Source: Puniceicoccales bacterium (lineage in GTDB: Bacteria; Verrucomicrobiota; Verrucomicrobiia; Opitutales; LL51). Taken from it: a DNA stretch of 6,719 bases. The stretch lies in assembly GCA_031266235.1 (NCBI GenBank), contig JAISBJ010000010.1, forward strand, positions 1 through 6,719, written 5' to 3'. Positions 1-5,563 of the stretch are shown piece after piece. The position numbers and the translations under genes were made by a program. How positions within the stretch are numbered: the stretch's first letter is position 1; each line of letters opens with the position of its first letter. The notes beneath the pieces were generated by a model. The model was given only the letters and a program-made list of their open reading frames with translations, was not told the DNA's origin and ran no database searches.

Positions 1-737
1 GGCCGACGCGGCGCTGGCGGCGGTGGCGCTGACGCTCTGGATCTTGTTGACCTTGTGGCTTCGGCTTCCTCCAATAGCCTCATTGCAGTTGCTCGCACTA
101 CCGGATCAAAGTCTCCAAATAATGCTCGTACTCTTTCTATGTCCGCTCCCCGCTCAATCAGATCCCAGCCTTCATTCCTAAACTCACTATTCATTCCTTC
201 AAGAGCACAGTCGAGTGTCAGACTAAACAATGCATTGGTAAGACGATCGTCGGTGGGCCGATCTGGCTGACGCGGCGCAAATGTGGAATACCCTGAGGCT
301 CCTGACTCAGGCTGTCGTGCTGACGGCGGTGATGCTGGTAGCGGCTGAGGTGGCGGTGGCGCTTCAAATCTTAATATATCTGCAGCATCGATTCTTGCCA
401 ATAGCTGCCCTACAATTGCTTGCGTTTTCCGAGGTCCACTAGTCGTCAACCATGCCCGTACCTCATCCATATTCGCTCCTCGCCGAATCAACTCCTTAAC
501 CTTATTAATAAATGCATCTTCATCAAGTATCTTCCATGAACTGAATTTTCCTACTTCCGCGGCACGGTCCAATATCAGCCTTCCCAATTCATCGGTAGCA
601 AGATTGATGCTCGGCTGACCTGACTCAGGAGCTGAAGCCTGAAGCGATACCACTCCGCCGGTGAAATTACTCAGCAGATATCCGCTAAGTATAATATTTT
701 TCATTAAACTTTTGTTATAGTTTTTATTTTTTCTCAT
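1..737 (-). CDS. Exported helical-repeat protein A, 3' end beyond window (partial)
   Basis: No known family recognised. Reading from ATG at 737, the frame stays open for 245 codons to the window edge, so the C-terminus is missing. The start is set by a GAGGA Shine-Dalgarno site 7 nt upstream and a consensus promoter. Residues 1-13 are rich in K and N. A weakly hydrophobic stretch follows (about 14-32, I-I-L-S-G-Y-L-L-S), ending in S-L-Q-A-S-A-P, which suggests signal peptidase cleavage near residue 36. Two related helical modules follow: about 48-118 (core KELIRRGANMDEVRAWL) and about 167-226 (core DLIERGADIERVRALF). They are separated by a P/S/Q-rich linker (about 126-162, including PPPPQP), and a second A/P/R-rich stretch begins at about 229. 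The leader and module resemble protein B at 3259-4635. Third positions look less GC-rich than in the LPS genes. Inferred: secreted or periplasmic, possibly a protein-interaction scaffold. The reading frame is certain; the function is unknown. Confidence 0.85.
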   Translation of the reverse strand, partial: MRKNKNYNKSLMKNIILSGYLLSNFTGGVVSLQASAPESGQPSINLATDELGRLILDRAAEVGKFSSWKILDEDAFINKVKELIRRGANMDEVRAWLTTSGPRKTQAIVGQLLARIDAADILRFEAPPPPQPLPASPPSARQPESGASGYSTFAPRQPDRPTDDRLTNALFSLTLDCALEGMNSEFRNEGWDLIERGADIERVRALFGDFDPVVRATAMRLLEEAEATRSTRSRASAPPPPAPRR

Positions 738-742
738 TTTAA

Positions 743-749
743 TTTCCTC
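743..749 (-). promoter_or_regulatory. Ribosome binding site of protein A
   Basis: The minus strand reads GAGGAAATTAAAATG. The GAGGA core lies 7 nt before the ATG at 737, and this fixes the start of a gene that is otherwise easy to miss because it has no stop in the window. Confidence 0.8.
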
Positions 750-757
750 GAACGGGA

Positions 758-786
758 ATTATCCCAGATTGCTCTCCGTTTGTCAA
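758..786 (-). promoter_or_regulatory. Sigma70 promoter of protein A gene
   Basis: On the minus strand a perfect -35 TTGACA (786-781) is followed by exactly 17 nt and a -10 GATAAT (763-758, five of six consensus bases). Upstream is an A/T-rich tract (about 787-811) that could act as an UP element. The predicted transcript starts near 751, giving a leader of only about 14 nt that holds the Shine-Dalgarno site. The -10 box sits in a small dyad, GGGA-4-TCCC on the plus strand (754-765), which might be an operator, though that is speculative. Confidence 0.85.
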
Positions 787-805
787 GCATTTTTTTTAAA
801 ATTTC

Positions 806-831
806 AAAAATAAATTTCGCCGCGGAAATTT
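806..831 (-). terminator. Candidate intrinsic terminator after rfaE1
   Basis: Downstream of the rfaE1 stop (minus strand), a 7-bp stem AAATTTC/GAAATTT (831-825 with 818-812) encloses a 6-nt GC loop. After one A it is followed by TTTTT (810-806). The stem is AT-rich and therefore weak, but its position between rfaE1 and the promoter of protein A is right for a transcript end. Confidence 0.45.
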
Positions 832-883
832 AGCCCCGGCAGAAAAAATTTTCCCCCGTAATTTAACCGATTTAACAAAAACT

Positions 884-1876
884 TCAAAAAAATTTTAAAA
901 TTTCCCCGGCCGTAACGACCGCCGTCCCGATCTTCCCGACGACAATCCCGGAAGCTAAATTCGCCAGTTTGGCCGCATCAATAATGGACTCGCGGGCCGC
1001 TAATGCCGCCGTCAAAAACGCAATCGCCGTATCCCCCGCACCGGAAACATCAAAAATTTCCCGCGCATCACTCGCAATCTGCCCCACGATTTCGCCGCCC
1101 TTCGCGACTAACATGCCGTCCTGCCCCAGCGTAATGACGAGAAATTTCGGCCGCTGGCGCGTAAAAATCGCGCGGCAAATTTCGGCGGCGTTAAAAGAAT
1201 TGTAAATTCCCGCACCCGCCATCTGAAGCGCCTCCGATTTATTGGGCTTGAGGAGGTCAATCCCCCCAAATTGAACGCCACTTTTCGGCTTCGGATCGGC
1301 CGCCGTAAGAATCCCGCGGCTGCGCGCCGCCCCGATAATCCGATCGGCAATGCCCTGCGTCACGACCCCCTTGGCGTAATCCGAAAAAATAATCGCGTCC
1401 CAATCTCCAATCTGAGCCAACCATCCCCCCCCGTCCATCGCACGCTCCAAATCATATTTTTCCGGCAAATCCTCGGCGTCGAGGCGGCATAGTTGCTGGC
1501 CGCGGACGATGACGCGCGTTTTCAGGATGGTGCGCGCATTTTTTTGTTGACAACGGGGATCAAATCGTATGCCATGGCTCTGGAGCAGATGTTTCAGGCG
1601 TTCTCCGGGAATATCCTCGCCAAAAATCCCCAAAACTTCTACGCCGACGCCGATGGAACGCAAATTTAGCGCCACATTTCCCGCCGCGCCCAGCGTTTCC
1701 TTTTCCCGCTCGATGTCCACAACGGGCACCGGCGCTTCGGGAGAGATGCGGTGGGCGTCGCCAAAAATGTAGCGATCGAGCATCAAATCCCCGATCACGA
1801 GCACCCTGAGCTTCGCGATCCGCTCCAACAAATTTTCCCAATAATTTGCTTTATTTTCATTTAATTGCCTTTGCAT
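884..1876 (-). CDS. rfaE1: D-glycero-beta-D-manno-heptose-7-phosphate kinase (RfaE domain I)
   Basis: Cytoplasmic PfkB/ribokinase-family sugar kinase that phosphorylates D-glycero-D-manno-heptose 7-phosphate at C1, in the pathway to ADP-heptose for the LPS inner core. Motifs in the 330 aa product: GDLMLDRY (29-36), RISPEAPVPVV (43-53), LGAAGNVA (62-69, where the usual form is GGAxN), SDYAKG (165-170), LLKPNKSE (208-215) and the C-terminal PfkB signature DVSGAGDT (276-283), with D282 as predicted catalytic base. IVVGKIGTA (311-319) is also typical of RfaE. The length matches the kinase domain alone; the adenylyltransferase half found in E. coli HldE is absent, so that activity must be encoded elsewhere. 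The ATG at 1876 lies inside the end of waaA (16-bp overlap), which suggests translational coupling. The GGAG at 1882-1879 is only 2 nt from the ATG, which is close for a ribosome binding site. No in-frame ATG offers a better start. Confidence 0.93.
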   Translation of the reverse strand: MQRQLNENKANYWENLLERIAKLRVLVIGDLMLDRYIFGDAHRISPEAPVPVVDIEREKETLGAAGNVALNLRSIGVGVEVLGIFGEDIPGERLKHLLQSHGIRFDPRCQQKNARTILKTRVIVRGQQLCRLDAEDLPEKYDLERAMDGGGWLAQIGDWDAIIFSDYAKGVVTQGIADRIIGAARSRGILTAADPKPKSGVQFGGIDLLKPNKSEALQMAGAGIYNSFNAAEICRAIFTRQRPKFLVITLGQDGMLVAKGGEIVGQIASDAREIFDVSGAGDTAIAFLTAALAARESIIDAAKLANLASGIVVGKIGTAVVTAGEILKFF

Positions 1877-3153
1877 TGCTCCAAATTTTTACAAATAAAG
1901 TGGTAAATTTTTTCCGAGGCCCCGCGATTTTTTTCGAACCAGTGGCCGATATTTTTTGCCAAAATTTTCCGCCTCTGGAGATCCTCCGCCAACGCAGCAA
2001 TCGCACGGATCGCCTCCCGCTCGTTCGCTACTTTTATAGCCGCTTCTTCCCGCTCAATCTGCGCGCAAATGTCGCGGAAATTCGTCATGCGGTCGCCGTA
2101 GACGACGGGCACCCCAGCCATAGCCGCTTCCAACGGACTTTGGCCGCCACTGTGCGGAGGCAAACTTTTCCCGATGTACGCCAAATCGGCCACCTGCACC
2201 AGCCGACTTAACTCCCCCGTCGTATCCCCCAAACACACGTCGACCTCCCGCGGCGCTCCGCCCTGCGACCGCTGCCCAAAGGATAGGCGCTCCCCGCTGA
2301 GCCACTGGACCAACTCGGAACGGCGCTCGGCATGGCGCGGCACGAGCAGTAGGGCCCAATCGCCCCCCGATTTTTCGCTCCGCTTCCGACGAATCTCCCG
2401 CAACGCGGCCAATAGCAGTGCCTCCTCGCCGGGCCAGGTCGAACACCCCGCCAGTATAAATGAATTTTCAGGAAATCCTAACTCTTTTTTTAAATTTTTC
2501 CGCTCCGGCGGCGATAATAATGGGGCCGGGATGTCACACTTGATGTTGCCGAAATTCTCAATTTTTTTACTATAAAAGGCGGCGATTCTCCGGCGATTTT
2601 GCTCCGAAGAAGCCACGATGAAGTCCAATTTTCCGAAAATCCAGCGCGCGAACCGCGAAAAATTCCGGTAACACTGGAAGGAGCGATCCGACAGGCGGCC
2701 GTTGATCAAAAAAACGGGGACACGCCGCACCTTGGCCTGGTAAATGTGTTCCGGCCAGAGCTCACCTTCCACGAGAATCACCGCATCGGGCCGAATACGC
2801 GCCCAAGCTGCCCGGCTAAACAACCAAAAATCCCACGGAAAATAGCCATGAAATAAAATATTTTGCGGGAAATTTTCGCCAATGACCCTACGGGCCGTGG
2901 TCGTCGTCGTCGTGAGAATAATTTCGTAATGCTTGGCCAGCAACGCGACCAAACGCTCGATCGCGCGGACTTCTCCCACGCTGACAGCCTGTATCCACAG
3001 GCGCTTTTTTCCCGATTTTTGCAAACGGGGATAGATCCCGAAGCGGTGCCGCCAGTCGCCCCCATAGCCGCCACGCTTCAGCATTTTCGGTAAATTTTTT
3101 AAAAAAAGCACTAAAAAAATGGGAAAAAATAGGAGGCGATAAACAAAAATCAT
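1861..3153 (-). CDS. waaA: 3-deoxy-D-manno-octulosonic acid (Kdo) transferase
   Basis: Membrane-anchored GT-B glycosyltransferase that adds Kdo from CMP-Kdo to the lipid A precursor at the cytoplasmic face of the inner membrane. The product is 430 aa, normal for the family. Residues about 4-18 form the N-terminal hydrophobic anchor. SVGEV (58-62) contains the conserved catalytic glutamate E61. Other family motifs are a Thr run (81-86), VEGELWPE (128-135), the CMP-sugar-binding side with STWPGEE (238-244), VPRHAERR (271-278), GDTTGEL (309-315) and GGQSPLEAAMAGVPVVYGDRMTNF split across 336-359. GGQSPLE replaces the commoner GGHNPLE, and STWPGEE replaces STHxGEE. The gene lies 105 bp after protein B and overlaps rfaE1 by 16 bp, forming an LPS-core pair. 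No good Shine-Dalgarno site precedes ATG 3153, and I found no convincing promoter in the gap, so read-through from protein B is possible. How many Kdo residues it adds cannot be read from the sequence. Confidence 0.95.
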   Translation of the reverse strand: MIFVYRLLFFPIFLVLFLKNLPKMLKRGGYGGDWRHRFGIYPRLQKSGKKRLWIQAVSVGEVRAIERLVALLAKHYEIILTTTTTTARRVIGENFPQNILFHGYFPWDFWLFSRAAWARIRPDAVILVEGELWPEHIYQAKVRRVPVFLINGRLSDRSFQCYRNFSRFARWIFGKLDFIVASSEQNRRRIAAFYSKKIENFGNIKCDIPAPLLSPPERKNLKKELGFPENSFILAGCSTWPGEEALLLAALREIRRKRSEKSGGDWALLLVPRHAERRSELVQWLSGERLSFGQRSQGGAPREVDVCLGDTTGELSRLVQVADLAYIGKSLPPHSGGQSPLEAAMAGVPVVYGDRMTNFRDICAQIEREEAAIKVANEREAIRAIAALAEDLQRRKILAKNIGHWFEKNRGASEKIYHFICKNLEQCKGN

Positions 3154-3194
3154 TTTGCATGGCGATCATGGGTAGAAATTTTCGATGACAATGC

Positions 3195-3210
3195 GAAATT
3201 TTTAAATTTC
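3195..3210. repeat. Perfect AT-rich palindrome between protein B and waaA
   Basis: Arms GAAATTT and AAATTTC (7 bp) flank a 2-nt centre in the 105-bp gap (3154-3258). No T-tract follows on the minus strand, so it is a poor terminator. It could be a protein-binding site or simply a product of the AAATTT-rich sequence common here. The same arm sequence forms the stem of the candidate terminator at 806-831. Confidence 0.4.
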
Positions 3211-3258
3211 ACTTCCTAAAGTTTCCGACGAGTGAGGCCTCGAATATGTTTCAATCTC

Positions 3259-4635
3259 CTAAGGCTGAAGTTGCATGTCTTCCCAACATTTCTTTACAGT
3301 ATTTATCACTCTATTTACTCTTTTATCCATCTTTTCTAGCTTTTTCTTTTGTCCCATTAGCCCCCCAGTCGATTGGGGGGGTGAGTCTATTCCGAAGAAG
3401 AATCTGAAGGTATTAGCTAGCGCTATACCTTCTCCAGTGCGGATTTGGTCTAATAGAACTTGCCTTCGAGGTTGTTGTTTTTCTTGTAATTGGGCTCGCA
3501 ATTGATTTACAAAACATTCAAACTTTCCTTGGTCTCCTTGAAAAAATGGCAAAAATTTCTTAATTGCATATATATTAGGTCTTTCCTTCTGTTCAAAAGC
3601 ACCTAAACAAATAGTAGTTAATTGCATTTCAGCAACCTTCATGCGCTGATTTTGGCCTTCAAATGCTCCTATTATCTGCTCTTCATTGACTCCAATAGCA
3701 GCACCCAGCGTTAATAAATCTTGAAATTTCTTTTTCCCAGGGACTTTACCACTCTCATTCCATGGCTTTAACAGTGCCGCTAGGGCTTCTTTGAGGGGAA
3801 ATGTCTTCTCTATTATCTCATTCACGATGGGCGGCGGCATATTTGAGTATTGCTTAAAAATTATCGCTCTGGCGTCTTCTGTCGACTTACCCTCTTCACG
3901 TAACTTTTGGGCTTCAGCTGCTATTCTGTGGGTGGCAATCATTATTGGTTTCTTTCCTTCTTCGATTCTCCTTGCCTGTAATGCAGCCATCGCAGAATCT
4001 ATGGCAGCGACGTCTTTAGGATCGGGATATTCTTCTTGAAGAATCGTTCTAATATTTTCTAGCGGCATACTTACTCCATAAAGCCTTCGAGCTTCAGCTG
4101 CTATTTCTCTTGAAATTTCTTCGTTTGGTCTTAGATCATTCTGTATTACATTTAGTTCATGATTTATGATAGTTTCATACCCGGGAAACTCAGCTAGAAG
4201 TATCCTTCTAGTATCTCCTATTTCTTCCTCTTCATTTACATAAAGCTCTTCGGCTCGTTGCTTTATTTGCTCTGTTACTGTTGTCGGTCTTTTTTGTTTC
4301 GGCTCTTCCGGCTGATTCATTCCAGCCATTGTTTCATCGATCAGTTTCTCCGCCTGCGGAATCACCCCTATGATCTCTCTTGCATCGGCACCTCCAGCAA
4401 GTAATTCTCGAACTGCATTTCGATCGAGAGGTGCTCCATTGAAAAAATGATTTAGCAATATATTAGTTAACATCATCGTTAATGCTACTGCCGAATCTCT
4501 TTCTTCCAAAGATATTGACTGTGGCGCCGCAGCTTGGACCGATGCGATCCATTCAGGGCAATTTCCAGCGAGGAAACTCCCCAATGCAATATTTTTTACT
4601 ACTACTTTGTAAATATTATTTCTATTTTTACTCAT
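3259..4635 (-). CDS. Exported helical-repeat protein B (458 aa)
   Basis: No known family recognised. The start is ATG 4635 (MSKNRNN), because GGAGG sits 5 nt upstream there. The in-frame ATG at 4656 would place the ribosome site inside the gene. Residues 1-36 form an N/K/R-rich then hydrophobic leader ending in S-V-Q-A-A-A-P, suggesting export, although the hydrophobic core is short and broken by NCPEW (25-29). A module resembling those of protein A spans about 48-104 (core RELLAGGADAREIIGVI). After a charged linker come three tandem repeats of about 50-58 residues (about 121-285), patterned I-x-x-x-A-x-x-L-Y, then x-R-x-I-L-x-x-E-Y-P. Another module copy lies at about 281-326 (core FQDLLTLGAAIGVNEEQIIGAF), and a Lys-rich helix (about 429-450) ends the chain. 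Predicted mostly helical. Codon third positions look more AT-rich than in waaA or efp. Inferred: a lineage-specific exported scaffold or effector-like protein; the export call is moderate. Confidence 0.85.
   Translation of the reverse strand: MSKNRNNIYKVVVKNIALGSFLAGNCPEWIASVQAAAPQSISLEERDSAVALTMMLTNILLNHFFNGAPLDRNAVRELLAGGADAREIIGVIPQAEKLIDETMAGMNQPEEPKQKRPTTVTEQIKQRAEELYVNEEEEIGDTRRILLAEFPGYETIINHELNVIQNDLRPNEEISREIAAEARRLYGVSMPLENIRTILQEEYPDPKDVAAIDSAMAALQARRIEEGKKPIMIATHRIAAEAQKLREEGKSTEDARAIIFKQYSNMPPPIVNEIIEKTFPLKEALAALLKPWNESGKVPGKKKFQDLLTLGAAIGVNEEQIIGAFEGQNQRMKVAEMQLTTICLGAFEQKERPNIYAIKKFLPFFQGDQGKFECFVNQLRAQLQEKQQPRRQVLLDQIRTGEGIALANTFRFFFGIDSPPQSTGGLMGQKKKLEKMDKRVNRVINTVKKCWEDMQLQP
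3361..3380. repeat. GC-rich perfect inverted repeat inside protein B gene
   Basis: CCCCCCA and TGGGGGG arms (7 bp) flank a 6-nt loop. On the coding strand this gives a run of seven C followed by six G and encodes the residues around S418-PPQSTGG-L426. No T-run follows, so it is not an ordinary terminator. The GC block stands out in an AT-rich gene. Confidence 0.75.
3781..4275 (-). repeat. Three tandem ~50-58 residue helical repeats in protein B
   Basis: The units start at about residues 121, 174 and 232. Shared positions are seen in EQIKQRAEELY / REIAAEARRLY / HRIAAEAQKL, then DTRRILLAEFP / NIRTILQEEYP / DARAIIFKQYS. Spacing and hydrophobic pattern suggest a repeated helical hairpin. Protein-level similarity is clear by eye; the DNA copies are diverged, so the duplication is old. 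Confidence 0.6.
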
Positions 4636-4640
4636 TTTGT

Positions 4641-4645
4641 CCTCC
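4641..4645 (-). promoter_or_regulatory. Ribosome binding site of protein B
   Basis: The minus strand reads GGAGGACAAAATG. A full GGAGG core 5 nt before ATG 4635 selects this start over the in-frame ATG at 4656, and gives an N-terminus that matches protein A. Confidence 0.85.
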
Positions 4646-4655
4646 AATGGCTCCA

Positions 4656-4683
4656 TTTACATAGAGCAAAAAAAATAAGTCAA
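4656..4683 (-). promoter_or_regulatory. Probable sigma70 promoter of protein B gene
   Basis: -35 TTGACT (4683-4678), a 16-nt spacer and -10 TGTAAA (4661-4656, four of six consensus bases). Long A and T tracts lie just upstream (4685-4704). The predicted start near 4649 gives a leader of about 14 nt, as at protein A. The -10 is weak, so the exact register is uncertain. Confidence 0.5.
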
Positions 4684-4880
4684 GAAAAAAAATGATTTTT
4701 TTTTAAAATCAATCGACTTTTCGTAAAATCGCACCTTTTTAATAAAATTTTTATATATTTCCGTAAAAATAGTAAATTAACTGTGATTTTCCAATTTATT
4801 TCTCCGCCGCCAAGCGGATCGTCGTCCACCGCCCATTTCAAACTTGATTTTTCAAAAAAATTTCCAATGAATACCGACCC

Positions 4881-5438
4881 ATGGCATCGCCCACCGATAT
4901 CCGCAAAGGCCGAGTGATTATGTACCAAGGGGTTCCGCACCTGGTTATGGAAATGCTGCACCGCACCCAAGGGCGCCAGGCGGGGTTCATCCAGACGACC
5001 CTCCGCAACCTCCAAACCGGGACTTCGACGGCCGTAAAATTCCGCAGCACGGAGAGCGTTGAATTTTGCCACGTATCGACCCAAGCGCTCGAATTTTCCT
5101 TTACCGACGAACAGGGCGTCCATTTTATGAACCCCGAAACCTTCGAAGACACGGTGATTCCGGCGGAACTCGTCGCCGAGCAGCGGCAATATTTGGTGCC
5201 CAACTACGCCTACGATTTACTTTTTGTTGACGACAGGCCGGTGGAGGTGCGTTTGCCGGCGTCAATCGAGATGAAAATCACCGAATCGCCGGAGGGCATC
5301 CGCGGGGATTCCGCCTCGAACGTCCAGAAGCCGGCGAAGACGGAGAGCGGCCTTACGGTTCAGGTCCCGCTGTTTATCAAGGAAGGCGACGTCATTCGTG
5401 TCAGCACGGAAACGGGTAAATATCTCGGGCGGGCGTAA
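4881..5438 (+). CDS. efp: Translation elongation factor P, arginine-loop type
   Basis: EF-P binds between the ribosomal P and E sites and relieves stalling at consecutive prolines. The 185 aa product has the normal length and three-domain layout: KOW-like domain I (about 1-65) and two OB domains. Supporting motifs are DIRKGRVIMYQGVPH (6-20), LRNLQTGT (41-48), HFMNPETFED (near 81-90), IRGDSASN (near 139-146) and VPLFIKEGDVIRVST...GKYLGRA at the C-terminus. The domain I loop is TQGRQAGF (29-36), which puts R32 where E. coli has the lysylated K34. Arginine here is the substrate of the rhamnosyltransferase EarP in Pseudomonas, Neisseria and Shewanella. No modification gene is visible in this window. 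ATG 4881 has no Shine-Dalgarno site. The ATG at 4867 is out of frame. The gene stands alone, divergent from protein B and convergent with the acyltransferase gene. Confidence 0.97.
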   Translation: MASPTDIRKGRVIMYQGVPHLVMEMLHRTQGRQAGFIQTTLRNLQTGTSTAVKFRSTESVEFCHVSTQALEFSFTDEQGVHFMNPETFEDTVIPAELVAEQRQYLVPNYAYDLLFVDDRPVEVRLPASIEMKITESPEGIRGDSASNVQKPAKTESGLTVQVPLFIKEGDVIRVSTETGKYLGRA

Positions 5439-5461
5439 AAATTTTTATTATAAAGTGATAA

Positions 5462-5495
5462 TTTTTTTACCGCAAAGGAGCTATCTGTAAAAAAA
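5462..5495. terminator. Inverted repeat between convergent genes, possible bidirectional terminator
   Basis: A perfect 9-bp repeat, TTTTTTTAC (5462-5470) and GTAAAAAAA (5487-5495), encloses 16 nt in the 125-bp gap between the convergent efp and acyltransferase genes. Symmetry and position suit a shared transcript end. The stem is almost all A-T pairs with no GC base, so efficiency would be low. No better hairpin was found in the gap. Confidence 0.35.
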
Positions 5496-5563
5496 CATCG
5501 GCATAAATTTTCGATAAATGTGTGTCGCTATTTTTGTTTTATAGTAATATTTTTATATTATTT

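Larger units (their letters stand above)
4636..4880. other. Divergent intergenic region between protein B and efp
   Basis: These 245 bp hold the promoter and Shine-Dalgarno site of protein B and must hold the efp promoter. The sequence is strongly A/T-rich at 4663-4800, including an A8-TGA-T9 block (4685-4704). For efp I see only a possible -10 TATATT (4754-4759) without a matching -35. A small dyad TCCGC/GCGGA (4803-4807 with 4814-4818) would lie in the efp leader. No tRNA or riboswitch pattern was recognised. Confidence 0.5.

Noticed and set aside
78..200. Ankyrin-like G-A-D/G-A-N wording in proteins A and B
   Set aside because: The spacing lacks the ankyrin T-P-L-H/A-A helix signature and the 33-residue period; only the E-L-L-x-x-G-A-D phrase resembles it.
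55..270. Plus-strand reading frame of 71 codons
   Set aside because: It lies antisense to the continuous protein A frame, is Ser/Arg-rich as expected of a shadow, and has no ribosome site.
2054..2446. Minus-strand frame of 130 codons within waaA
   Set aside because: It is out of frame with the well-supported Kdo transferase, rich in Gly/Arg/Ala, and has no recognisable motif.
1846..2856. Several plus-strand frames of 85-133 codons
   Set aside because: All are antisense to waaA/rfaE1, which have full-length, motif-supported products.
4680..5189. Minus-strand frame of 169 codons opposite efp
   Set aside because: Most of it is antisense to efp, and its end is low-complexity sequence from the A/T-rich intergenic region.
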